Shown here one piece after another: positions 1 to 8,049 of a stretch of 59,915 nt of DNA. Below the pieces are notes generated by a model. It was not told the origin of the DNA. It worked only from the letters and a program-made list of their open reading frames with translations, and ran no database searches. The stretch covers positions 1-59,915 of the forward strand of contig CASFZJ010000006.1 of assembly GCA_949299165.1 (NCBI GenBank). The letters run 5' to 3'. A program made the translations under genes and the position numbers. Numbering within the stretch: the first letter of the stretch is position 1; every line of letters starts with the position of its first letter. Source of the stretch: an uncultured bacterium. GTDB taxonomy: Bacteria; Bacillota_I; Bacilli_A; RFN20; CAG-826.

Positions 1-5
1 CTAGC

Positions 6-35
6 AAAAAGGGTCCCGATTTCATTCGGTGACCC
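6..35 (-). terminator. Rho-independent terminator, minus strand
   Basis: Read on the minus strand, GGGTC-A-CCGA pairs with TCGG-GACCC around a 6-nt loop, with one bulged base, and is followed by five T. No intact minus-strand gene ends here, so it may be left from a lost gene. Confidence 0.6.
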
Positions 36-530
36 TAATTTGCCAACAAACTATTTTTTTGTGAAACCCTACAAAACCCTAAAATTTTGTAAAGGACCTT
101 TTAATCTAATAAGAATTCGTCTAATTAACATATTCAAGCAATCCTCCTTACGTGGAAAAAGTAAAATAAAAATATGCAGGATTTGCATATTGTATGCCTT
201 TTACAATAATAGAAAAGGACTTGAATCGATTGCATTTTCATTAGTTTTCCATATTTTCGGAAAATATCAATATCTAAAATGTTTTTGCCTTTATTATTGC
301 TCCACTTTTTATGGTTGCAAGTTACATCCATATTGTCTTTTATATGATGATGGCGCAGGTATAATGACATTAATTTCATCGTGTTATGATTTAATTCAAG
401 GAGTCATTTCTTCAATTGGATCTTTGGTTTTCTATAAATATTTCGGAAAATTCAAATTACGTTTACGTTTATCGAAAATCTTAATTCAAGAGACATTTTT
501 CATATATAGTGCTTTTCAAATAATAAATAT
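36..530. other. No supported gene; AT-rich, possibly degenerate
   Basis: A 164-codon plus-strand frame and an 81-codon minus-strand frame are open here. Neither has a ribosome binding site, a recognisable domain or plausible composition; both are rich in Cys, Tyr and Phe. The orphan minus-strand terminator at 6-35 suggests a minus-strand gene once ended here. I could not identify it. Confidence 0.4.
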
Positions 531-1025
531 TTAAGCTTGCTTGATTGCTTCACTATTTTTATCAGTCTTGTTCTTTTTATTCAAAATTAAATATCTTATT
601 GAAATAGTTAAAAGAATTGTGGTCGGAACCGAACCAAGTATAAAGAAATAGCAATAAAGATTTACTGCTAAGCTTGTCGTCAGAACTCTTTCAGGGAAAA
701 ACACGTAAATTATCATGTAGTTTAAACCAAACAAACTTAAAGCTAAAGTAATAATACCCAAAATAAACAGTAATATTACGCAAATATATTTCAACTTTTT
801 ATTCATTTTTATATCATTACTCACTTCTTTTTTTCTCTTTAAGCAAAGTAACGTTGAAATAGAAGTTAAGCCAATTAATGAAAAAATAAATAAAAAGAAA
901 GCTGCAATACTGTTGAAGTTTGGAAAAGCAAAACTAAGTCTAATTTCTAAAAAAATCATTATTATTAAAAAAACAACAATACAAACTGCATCTGATATTA
1001 AAAGTAATAAAGTATTTTTTTTCAT
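531..1025 (-). CDS. Small membrane protein with four predicted TM segments
   Basis: The 164-residue protein has four hydrophobic segments, roughly residues 5-27, 35-58, 78-102 and 120-145, and a Lys/Asn-rich C-terminal tail. The start is the ATG 7 nt after GGAGGTG, not the in-frame ATG 36 nt upstream. This ATG overlaps the TGA of the preceding 59-codon frame (ATGA), so the two are probably translationally coupled. I recognise no family. Small TM proteins coupled to short Cys-containing peptides are often immunity or export partners; that role is inference. Confidence 0.75.
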   Translation of the reverse strand: MKKNTLLLLISDAVCIVVFLIIMIFLEIRLSFAFPNFNSIAAFFLFIFSLIGLTSISTLLCLKRKKEVSNDIKMNKKLKYICVILLFILGIITLALSLFGLNYMIIYVFFPERVLTTSLAVNLYCYFFILGSVPTTILLTISIRYLILNKKNKTDKNSEAIKQA

Positions 1026-1201
1026 ATATTCACCTCCATGAAACAAATTGAAGTCATACAATCACAAAAATCATTACTGTTTATTGGCGCATTTATCGTA
1101 TAGTCATATTCAGAAATAGAATTTTTCAAATTTAACGGAGTAGGAATAATTAAATCACCGGTATTACTCAAACTTGAAAGAATAAAACTAGTCAAAATCA
1201 T
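1022..1201 (-). CDS. 59-residue peptide with C-terminal Cys cluster
   Basis: This short frame starts with ATG 7 nt after GGGGAG. It ends in a TGA overlapping the start of the 4-TM gene at 1025. The peptide has a short hydrophobic N-terminus, an Asn/Ser/Pro-rich middle and a C-terminal CDCMTSIC cluster. It could be a bacteriocin-like or signalling peptide, or just a coupling leader ORF. No modification enzyme is nearby, so a modified peptide is not supported. The call rests on the ribosome site and coupling, not homology. Confidence 0.5.
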   Translation of the reverse strand: MILTSFILSSLSNTGDLIIPTPLNLKNSISEYDYTINAPINSNDFCDCMTSICFMEVNI

Positions 1202-1267
1202 TTTTAAACTCCCCGTAAATTTAAGTCCTTTGCAATATTATAATATACGAACTGCTTTTTTAAAATA

Positions 1268-1295
1268 CAAAAAAATCCGGCAATTAGCCGGATTT
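1268..1295 (-). terminator. Terminator of the 46-residue peptide gene
   Basis: AATCCGGC and GCCGGATT form an 8-bp stem with a 5-nt loop. On the minus strand it is followed by a run of T, about 30 nt beyond the stop codon at 1324. Confidence 0.8.
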
Positions 1296-1323
1296 AATAA
1301 GCTGTAAAGTTAAATACTAAGGA

Positions 1324-1464
1324 TTATCTAGCTGCTTTAAAAAGAGGAGCTGCAAGGGTTAATCCGAATTCGTTGTAGTTGTTATAACCATAGATTGTGT
1401 AAACGTCCATTGCTTTGTACTCTTTTCTTAATTTTCTTTTTAACATAATCTTTCTAAAAAACAT
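1324..1464 (-). CDS. 46-residue small protein, unknown function
   Basis: The ATG lies 10 nt after AAGGAGGG and the frame closes about 30 nt before a strong terminator, so this is a complete transcription unit. The product has a basic N-terminal half (KIMLKRKLRKEYK), a Tyr/Asn-rich middle (YTIYGYNNYNEFG) and a neutral C-terminus. There is no signal peptide, TM segment or Cys. Upstream lie a promoter-like pair (TTGTTG, 17 nt, GATAAT) and three CRE-like palindromes, suggesting carbon control together with the neighbouring maltodextrin genes. No family recognised. Confidence 0.6.
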   Translation of the reverse strand: MFFRKIMLKRKLRKEYKAMDVYTIYGYNNYNEFGLTLAAPLFKAAR

Positions 1465-1516
1465 AATTTTTAAACCCTCCTTACAGCTAAAATATTATCT
1501 TATCACGTATAGTTTT

Positions 1517-1559
1517 CAACAATTTTGTTGCAATATCAAAAAGTATGAAAGCACTTTCA
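1517..1559. promoter_or_regulatory. Palindromic operator pair upstream of the 46-aa gene
   Basis: Two perfect palindromes sit close together: CAACAATTTTGTTG at 1517-1530 and TGAAAGCACTTTCA at 1546-1559. The second differs from the CRE/LacI-family consensus TGWAANCGNTNWCA at one position. Both precede the minus-strand promoter-like sequence of the 46-codon gene. Confidence 0.5.
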
Positions 1560-1576
1560 ACAAAAAAATAAACTAC

Positions 1577-1604
1577 AAAAAAAGCGATAAAAATCGCTTT
1601 TTTT
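1577..1604. terminator. Bidirectional terminator (AAGCGAT/ATCGCTT)
   Basis: AAAAAAAGCGAT and ATCGCTTTTTTT form a stem with A/T runs on both sides. It lies 70 nt beyond the stop of the neopullulanase gene and probably ends that minus-strand transcript. Confidence 0.75.
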
Positions 1605-1624
1605 GAAACGAACACTTTTTTTAA

Positions 1625-1673
1625 TGAAAGTGTTTACATTATTTTTTCTTACTAATTTATGAAAACACTTTCT
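1625..1673. promoter_or_regulatory. Two further CRE-like sites
   Basis: TGAAAGTGTTTACA at 1625-1638 has one mismatch to the CRE consensus. TGAAAACACTTTCT at 1660-1673 has two and overlaps the neopullulanase stop codon. With the site at 1546 this makes three related half-palindromes within 130 bp. Confidence 0.4.
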
Positions 1674-3396
1674 ATTTAGTTTTCATAACTACGAAACCTA
1701 AATTTTGAATCAATTCATTATCAAAATTGTGGCTTAACACTACATTTGATGCGCTGAAAGTTTGGCTTTTTCCGGAATTATTAATAACAACACGAAAGCT
1801 TTCTTTATCATTAAATCTATCAATAAATACTAAATCATCTTTCGAGAAAACTTTGATATCACCAGTCTTAAAAACTTCATATTTTCTTAACTTTGTTATA
1901 TCAATAAATAATTTATTCTCTTCAGAGCCAAATTCTTTGGAGCCCCAATCCATACCTCTTCTATTATCTGGATCAGTTCCGCCTTCCATAAATATTTCAT
2001 CGCCATAATAAATCATAGGCATACCTGTATAAGAAATTAATGTTAAATATGCTAAAAGATATAAATCTTTATTTGGCTTAACAAAGTTATAAAATCTTTC
2101 AGTATCATGACTATCCAAAAGATTAAGCATAACTTTATTTGAATTATCTGTGTAACGAACAAGCAATGTATTCAATCTATTAGCAAAATCTAAAGCATTA
2201 AATTTCTTTTCAACAAAGAAATATTTACAAGCTACTAGGAATGGATAATTCATGACTGAGTCAAATTCGGAAGCACTTAAAAAAGAGAAAGCGTTAGTCC
2301 AGTTTTCGCCAATCAAAATAACATCTTTTTTAACTCTTCTTAGTTCATGTTTAAAATGACGCCAAAAAGTATGAGAAACTTCATTTGCAACGTCGAGTCT
2401 ATATCCATCAACTCCAAATTCAGTTATAAAATATTTTCCAACTGTTACAAAATAATCTTGTTCATCGAAATTATTAGAATTTAGCTTTGGCATTTGGTCA
2501 GTAAATCCGAAAGTTTCGTAATTTACTCCACTATCTTTAAATTCTTCATCATGAATAAAATAAAAATCATAATATTTTGATTTTTTACCATTCTTTATAG
2601 CATCAAGAAACATTGGATTATATTTAGAAGAATGATTAAAAACTAAATCCAAAATAATCTTCATTCCTTTGCTATGTAATTTGTCAACTAATGCTTTAAA
2701 TTCTTCTTTTGTTCCAAACATTGGATCAAAATTAAAGTAATCAACAACATCATATTTGTGATTAGTTGGTGATTCACAAATCGGAGTTAAATATAAAACG
2801 TCTACACCAAGATCCTTTAAATAATCAACTTTTTCGTTTATGCCCTTAAAATCACCACCAATAAAAACATTTTGAATACGGTTGTTATTTGGCCCTTTTA
2901 AATCTAAGGTGTTCCAAGGTCTATTTACATAATCTTTAGCGGTGCCTTTCCCGTTTCTAAATCTTTCTGGAAAAATTTGATAAACAACATCGCCTTCAAA
3001 CGTTTTATTTCCGATAATATCGGATTCATTTATATAGTAAACGGAAAATCTATTGTAATAAGCAAACCTAAAATCATAATTTTTAGTTACGCCATCTTCG
3101 CTGAAATAATATCCTTCATCATTTTCGTCAACTATATAAAAGATATAAGATAATCTAGCATCATTTCCAGTTACTTTAAGAGTTGTTGAATAATAATCAA
3201 AGTATTGATCGCTAAATTCTAAGTTCATTTCTTGTTTATCATGTTTATGATAAAAATGTTCCGAATTACCCCATAAACAATAAACAGTTTTAATGTTATC
3301 ATCCTTTTTTGTTCTTAATCTTACTTTTAATTCTTTTTCATTAATAGTAAAAGAATATCTTGAATCACTATAATGTTCAATTGCAGAAAAATCCAT
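1672..3396 (-). CDS. Neopullulanase/cyclomaltodextrinase-type GH13 glycoside hydrolase
   Basis: The 574-residue cytoplasmic enzyme hydrolyses alpha-1,4 (and perhaps alpha-1,6) bonds in maltodextrins or cyclodextrins. The four GH13 regions are visible: DLVFNHSS, GYRLDVANEV with the nucleophile Asp, ILIGENW with the acid/base Glu, and LLDSHDTERF. About 130 residues before the barrel resemble the CBM34-type N-terminal domain of the neopullulanase/maltogenic amylase subgroup, and the length fits. The ATG follows GGAGG. No signal peptide. It sits downstream of the mal transport operon but is separated from it by a plus-strand gene, so it probably has its own promoter. Confidence 0.9.
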   Translation of the reverse strand: MDFSAIEHYSDSRYSFTINEKELKVRLRTKKDDNIKTVYCLWGNSEHFYHKHDKQEMNLEFSDQYFDYYSTTLKVTGNDARLSYIFYIVDENDEGYYFSEDGVTKNYDFRFAYYNRFSVYYINESDIIGNKTFEGDVVYQIFPERFRNGKGTAKDYVNRPWNTLDLKGPNNNRIQNVFIGGDFKGINEKVDYLKDLGVDVLYLTPICESPTNHKYDVVDYFNFDPMFGTKEEFKALVDKLHSKGMKIILDLVFNHSSKYNPMFLDAIKNGKKSKYYDFYFIHDEEFKDSGVNYETFGFTDQMPKLNSNNFDEQDYFVTVGKYFITEFGVDGYRLDVANEVSHTFWRHFKHELRRVKKDVILIGENWTNAFSFLSASEFDSVMNYPFLVACKYFFVEKKFNALDFANRLNTLLVRYTDNSNKVMLNLLDSHDTERFYNFVKPNKDLYLLAYLTLISYTGMPMIYYGDEIFMEGGTDPDNRRGMDWGSKEFGSEENKLFIDITKLRKYEVFKTGDIKVFSKDDLVFIDRFNDKESFRVVINNSGKSQTFSASNVVLSHNFDNELIQNLGFVVMKTK

Positions 3397-3444
3397 GTAT
3401 AACCTCCATTTATTTTTTGAACCTTTTGGTCTAAAATATAATAT

Positions 3445-3897
3445 ATGAAATTAAAAACTTTTAGTATTACTTTTGGAATTTTAATGTTCCTAACTGGTTC
3501 ATTAGCAGTCGCTTTAACTATATTATCTTTAGTCTTAAATAATAATGAAAACGACATAGTAATTAATGTATTAGCATTAGCCATTAATGCTGTTCTTTTC
3601 TTTATTGAGTCATTTCTCTTTTTTAGGGGAATATCTCATCCAGCCCTTTTGTTACCTGGCCTTTGCTTTCGTGAAAATTCCAAAATTAATAAAATTCCGC
3701 TTACTGTAATTGCAATTGGTGGACTTATTGGTCTAGTTTTCGGAATTATATTTACCTTGGAATCAACTCAAGTTACAAATATGTTCGAATTAAATCGAAG
3801 TGACAATTATTTATTCTTATCAATTTCATTAACACTATTTTTCAATGCACTTTCTGCATTAATTTTTAGTGTAATTGCAAAGTTTGAAGTTTATTAA
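3445..3897 (+). CDS. Small integral membrane protein, four TM segments
   Basis: The 150-residue hydrophobic protein has four TM segments at about 5-30, 40-63, 88-110 and 124-147. No domain recognised. The ATG has no Shine-Dalgarno site but lies directly behind a TAAAAT/TATAAT-like box, so the mRNA is probably leaderless. Its stop codon overlaps the stop of the convergent lipoprotein gene at 3894. Confidence 0.7.
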   Translation: MKLKTFSITFGILMFLTGSLAVALTILSLVLNNNENDIVINVLALAINAVLFFIESFLFFRGISHPALLLPGLCFRENSKINKIPLTVIAIGGLIGLVFGIIFTLESTQVTNMFELNRSDNYLFLSISLTLFFNALSALIFSVIAKFEVY

Positions 3898-4592
3898 TTA
3901 TAATTACCAGTAATTACATATTCAGCACAATTTTTTGTACTGTCTACAACTACCTTTTCACTACAATAAATTAACATACCTAATTTGTCGATTTGTAATT
4001 CTTGATCACAAGTTGCACCTTCAAACATGGTTTTGTCGTCTTTAATTTTAAATGTTAATATTTCGTTTTCTAAAATATAACTATTTCCATATTTATGAGA
4101 ATTAGCTTGAAAATAATCCCCATAATATAAACCACCATATCTAAAAGGATTATCACCAGTAAAGAAAATTGAATTCATCATTGAATAGGCTTGATCATAA
4201 GGTACTTCTTTAGAAGTTAACTCACCATTATTGGTAGTTTCTAGAATATATTCTTCATTAACTCCCTTAAGTTCAATTTTTGTTGATGAAATTTTTGTTT
4301 CACTATCTATTTGATTTCCGGTAAAACTAGCTTCATAAACAAAATAAAAATTTTGATTTTGCGCCGTTTTTGAAAAAGAAAGCTTTTCTTTTTTTTCACC
4401 AGCTACAAAACCAGTATTATCACTTTCTCTATATGAAAATTCAATTTCCCCAGAATTTACATTTTGATAAGTGTTATTAAATTCTATTGAATCTAAAAAA
4501 TTGTAGATATCATCCGGAATATCTACACTACTCGCACACCCTGTAACCAGGGTGGCGAGTAAAAATAATGGACTAAATTTTAAGATTTTCAT
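3894..4592 (-). CDS. Putative lipoprotein, unknown function
   Basis: The 232-residue protein starts with a type II signal peptide whose lipobox is LVTGC (Cys at about residue 19), so it should be lipid-anchored outside the membrane. The rest is polar and predicted beta-rich, with no recognised domain. It follows malK by 40 nt on the same strand and may be the last gene of the maltodextrin operon. There is no clear ribosome binding site. The 3' end overlaps a convergent gene. Confidence 0.75.
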   Translation of the reverse strand: MKILKFSPLFLLATLVTGCASSVDIPDDIYNFLDSIEFNNTYQNVNSGEIEFSYRESDNTGFVAGEKKEKLSFSKTAQNQNFYFVYEASFTGNQIDSETKISSTKIELKGVNEEYILETTNNGELTSKEVPYDQAYSMMNSIFFTGDNPFRYGGLYYGDYFQANSHKYGNSYILENEILTFKIKDDKTMFEGATCDQELQIDKLGMLIYCSEKVVVDSTKNCAEYVITGNYN

Positions 4593-4632
4593 ATTTAATA
4601 ATTAAAATATTAATCAAAAAATAAGTCAATTA

Positions 4633-7164
4633 TTAATAAAGTCTAATATCAAATTTGTTTTCGTAGACTCTAATGTTGTTTAAGTTAAATGTTAAATGTA
4701 ACAAGTCGCCGACTTTTATGTTGTCATTCGCTAAAACATAAATAACATTTTTGTTAACTAAACATTTTGCAAATTTTTCTTTACCATAATCTAAAATTTC
4801 GGTAACAGTAGCTTTTAAACCACCATCATTTAAGAATTTATAATCATAGTGAGAAATTTCGTAACGATAATTTGATTTAAAGAGTTTAGTTCCAAAAGCT
4901 TGGACAATTCTTCTTGTAATATCAAATGATGATTCTACATAGTGACCATTAATACCAATAAAGAATTTCTTGCATTTAAGGCCTTCTGTTTCTTCTTCTT
5001 TATCATATTTATCGTTAGTTCTTGCAATTTTCGATCTTATTGCGGCTTTTTCATCTTTATCTGCTGTATTTTTTAATTCAGCATATAAAGCATCAATTTC
5101 ATTCTTTCTTGCTTCTTTTAATTCAGCAAGTTTTGCTTGATAAGCTTGTTTAAGTTCTTCAACACCTTCATTTGCGATAGCATTTAAAGAACCGACATTA
5201 GAAGAAATATCGTTATTTATTGCTGCATAAAGATCTTTAACTTCTTTTTCTTTATTTACATAATCAGCTTTAATTTCTTCAACCGCTTTACGATCAGCAT
5301 CAGAAACTGTTGCCTTTTTAGCATCTAATTCTTGAATTCTTTCGTTATAAAGCTTTTTAGCGGCTTCATTTGCTGCTTTGAATTCAGCTCTAACTTTCTT
5401 TCTACCGTCTTTTCCTAAATCCATAGTAGTTAATTTGAAAGTTAAATCAGTTTTATTCCTATCAATGGTTTCTTTATAATCGTTTTTATATTCTTTATAA
5501 AGATAATCGTGGACGCCATGTTTAGCGAGTTCGACAGATTTTTCTTTTTCTAATTCTTTAACTTTTTCAGCGCAGATTGAATCACTTAAAGCACAAAGCG
5601 ATTTAGCTGCTCTAGTATTGTTTTCTAAATTAGTGAAAAGTCCAAGATATGTATCGTAAACTGGTAAAGGTTTAACAACATCAATCTCATCATCGCCTTC
5701 TTTAATAGCAATCGACTTATAATCGATATCAAAATTAACTACTTTTCCAACAGGTAATTCTTCTTTAACGATTGCAAAGAAAGTTCTTCCGCCAATTTGT
5801 AAATAAGAAACAATTGTTTCACCAACTACTTCATTATTAACAACTTTAGCATTGAATTGTCCGTTTTCGTTAATATAAATAGCATCTGTAGGAACAAGGA
5901 ATCTACCATCAGTTAAATCTTTACATTTAATTGCACTTGGCAATTTAACGTTAAGACCAAGGAAACTAATTGTATTATCTTTAACTGTACAATCGAAAAC
6001 ATTTTCTTTAGGTACGCGAGGAAGAATTGTTTCTTCGCTAACTTTATCAAAGAAATGTGCTTTCTTCATGTTAAAAGCTGCTTCGACAATATCACCAGGT
6101 TTAAGATTCATATAACCATGGTTAGATTTTGCGATAACTCTAGTCGATGATTCGACAAAGCCATCTCCACCCATATTTAAGTCGCCATAAATAAGAGTTT
6201 CACTTCCTAATTCTTCAAAGTGAGAGACTTTAATCTTCATTTTGTTTTTGCTATTTGCAAGATCGCTAGGTTCAAGTGAAATATCTTCACATCTTAAGCC
6301 GACCCAAACATGTTGTTTTCCATTTAGATACGCAGGTTTAACCTTCAATAAATCTTCAAATGGGACATAAAGTTTATTATCACAATAGTCGAAAGTTAAT
6401 TCAACAACATCACCATTTCTCTTTAAAGTTGCCTCAAAGAAGTTCATTTGAGGAGTTCCAATGAATCCTGCAACAAACTTATTTGCTGGGAAGTTATAAA
6501 GATTTTGTGGTGAATCAATTTGTTGAACTTCACCAAGTTTCATAACAACAACTCTTGTACCTAAAGTCATAGCTTCAGTTTGATCGTGAGTAACATAAAT
6601 AAATGTTGTTTGTAGTTGGCTATGAATCTTAGCAATTTCAGCTCTCATTTCAGTTCTTAACTTTGCGTCAAGATTGGATAAAGGTTCGTCAAGTAAGAAA
6701 ACTTTTGGATTTCTTAAAATTGCTCTACCTAAAGCGACTCTTTGTCTTTGACCACCAGACATTGCTCTTGGCTTTCTGTCCAAGAATTCAGTAATTTTTA
6801 AAACATCAGCAGCCCATAAAACTTTTTTATGAATTTCTGCTCTTGGAACGTGTCTTAATTTAAGACCAAAAGCCATGTTATCATAAACGGTCATATGTGG
6901 ATAAAGTGCATAGTTTTGGAAAACCATTGCAATATCTCTATCCTTAGGTTCAACATTATTGACAAGTTCATCACCAATATACAATTCACCTGCAGTAATA
7001 TCTTCAAGTCCAGCAATCATTCTTAATGTAGTTGATTTACCACAACCTGAAGGTCCGACAAAGACGATAAATTCTTTGTCTTTAATTTTCATATTAAAGT
7101 TTGAAACAGCTTTAACGCCATTTGGATAAACTTTATATATATTTTTTAAATATAAATCAGCCAT
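4633..7164 (-). CDS. malK: MalK/MsmK-like ABC ATPase with long coiled-coil extension
   Basis: This is the ATPase of the maltodextrin ABC importer. Residues 1-375 are a standard MalK/UgpC: Walker A GPSGCGKST (37-45), Q-loop VFQNYALYPH, signature MSGGQRQRVAL, Walker B VFLLDEPLSNLD, switch VTHDQTEA, then a TOBE/OB region. Family members are about 360-400 residues; this one has 843. The extra half has a second OB-like region (about 387-500), a Lys/Glu/Ala-rich predicted coiled coil (about 520-720) and a final OB-like segment. The frame is continuous with neighbour-like codon use, so I read one gene and not a frameshift join. It is 15 nt behind malG. Confidence 0.9.
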   Translation of the reverse strand: MADLYLKNIYKVYPNGVKAVSNFNMKIKDKEFIVFVGPSGCGKSTTLRMIAGLEDITAGELYIGDELVNNVEPKDRDIAMVFQNYALYPHMTVYDNMAFGLKLRHVPRAEIHKKVLWAADVLKITEFLDRKPRAMSGGQRQRVALGRAILRNPKVFLLDEPLSNLDAKLRTEMRAEIAKIHSQLQTTFIYVTHDQTEAMTLGTRVVVMKLGEVQQIDSPQNLYNFPANKFVAGFIGTPQMNFFEATLKRNGDVVELTFDYCDNKLYVPFEDLLKVKPAYLNGKQHVWVGLRCEDISLEPSDLANSKNKMKIKVSHFEELGSETLIYGDLNMGGDGFVESSTRVIAKSNHGYMNLKPGDIVEAAFNMKKAHFFDKVSEETILPRVPKENVFDCTVKDNTISFLGLNVKLPSAIKCKDLTDGRFLVPTDAIYINENGQFNAKVVNNEVVGETIVSYLQIGGRTFFAIVKEELPVGKVVNFDIDYKSIAIKEGDDEIDVVKPLPVYDTYLGLFTNLENNTRAAKSLCALSDSICAEKVKELEKEKSVELAKHGVHDYLYKEYKNDYKETIDRNKTDLTFKLTTMDLGKDGRKKVRAEFKAANEAAKKLYNERIQELDAKKATVSDADRKAVEEIKADYVNKEKEVKDLYAAINNDISSNVGSLNAIANEGVEELKQAYQAKLAELKEARKNEIDALYAELKNTADKDEKAAIRSKIARTNDKYDKEEETEGLKCKKFFIGINGHYVESSFDITRRIVQAFGTKLFKSNYRYEISHYDYKFLNDGGLKATVTEILDYGKEKFAKCLVNKNVIYVLANDNIKVGDLLHLTFNLNNIRVYENKFDIRLY

Positions 7165-7179
7165 AATATACTCCCTTTA

Positions 7180-8049
7180 TTAACCCTTAACAGCGCCACC
7201 TGTTACACCTTCAACGTAATATCTTTGTAACCAGAAGAATAATACGACAATTGGAATAGATACAAAGACACCGCCAGCACAGAACCTAGTAAAATACATA
7301 CCACTAAGTGTAGGTCCTAGCCATTTTTGTAAACCAACAGCTACAGTAAATGCTTCTTGAGATCCACGACCGACTAGATAGTTTGCCATCATGAAGTCGC
7401 CCCATGGTGCCAAGAAAGCTGTCAAAACTGTATAAACAACAATTGGTTTTGCTAATGGAATAATAATTCTCCAAAAAACAGTATTACGATTTGCTCCATC
7501 AATTAAAGCAGCTTCATCAAGCGATCTTGGAATAGTATCAAAGAATCCTTTTGAAATATAGTAGTTCATTGCGCTACCAGAAATATAAACTAGGAATAAA
7601 CCAAAGATACTAGTTTGTAATCCGACAGCTTGTAAAATTTTGTAAATACAAATCATTCCAAGGAAGCCTGGGAACATGCCAATAATAAGCATGAATTTCA
7701 TTAATCCTTTTCTTCCTTTAAATCTTAATCTAGATAAAGCATATGCAGTCATTAAGACTAAGATAGTTTGGAATATGGTAGTAAGTACAGCGATAATTAA
7801 TGTGTTAAGGTACCATCTACCGAAATTATAAGCACTATCAGTAAATAATTTAATATAGTTATCAAACCCATATTGGAAATTATCTGGGAATAAAGTTAAT
7901 GATAAACCTGGGTTATCAATTCTTAAAGATTGAATAATTAAATAGAAGAAAGGGAAAAGCCAAATCACAGAAATCAATACTAAGATTATATAAATGATAG
8001 TATTAGAAATAATTCTACGTCCCTTTTGTCCGATTTTTCTACCACTCAT
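7180..8049 (-). CDS. malG: Maltodextrin ABC transporter permease MalG
   Basis: The 289-residue inner-membrane permease has six TM segments and the EAA motif EAALIDGANRNTVFWRIIIP, which contacts the ATPase. Its length is normal for MalG. The ATG shares one base with the malF stop, implying translational coupling. The order malE-malF-malG-malK supports a maltose/maltodextrin importer and not another CUT1 sugar system. Confidence 0.9.
   Translation of the reverse strand: MSGRKIGQKGRRIISNTIIYIILVLISVIWLFPFFYLIIQSLRIDNPGLSLTLFPDNFQYGFDNYIKLFTDSAYNFGRWYLNTLIIAVLTTIFQTILVLMTAYALSRLRFKGRKGLMKFMLIIGMFPGFLGMICIYKILQAVGLQTSIFGLFLVYISGSAMNYYISKGFFDTIPRSLDEAALIDGANRNTVFWRIIIPLAKPIVVYTVLTAFLAPWGDFMMANYLVGRGSQEAFTVAVGLQKWLGPTLSGMYFTRFCAGGVFVSIPIVVLFFWLQRYYVEGVTGGAVKG

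Noticed and set aside
40-534. 164-codon plus-strand open frame
   Set aside because: No ribosome site, no domain and Cys/Tyr/Phe-rich composition typical of a chance frame in AT-rich DNA.
4633-7164. Two fused genes by frameshift or assembly error
   Set aside because: The frame is open throughout with the same codon use, and the extension ends in an OB-like segment as a MalK would.
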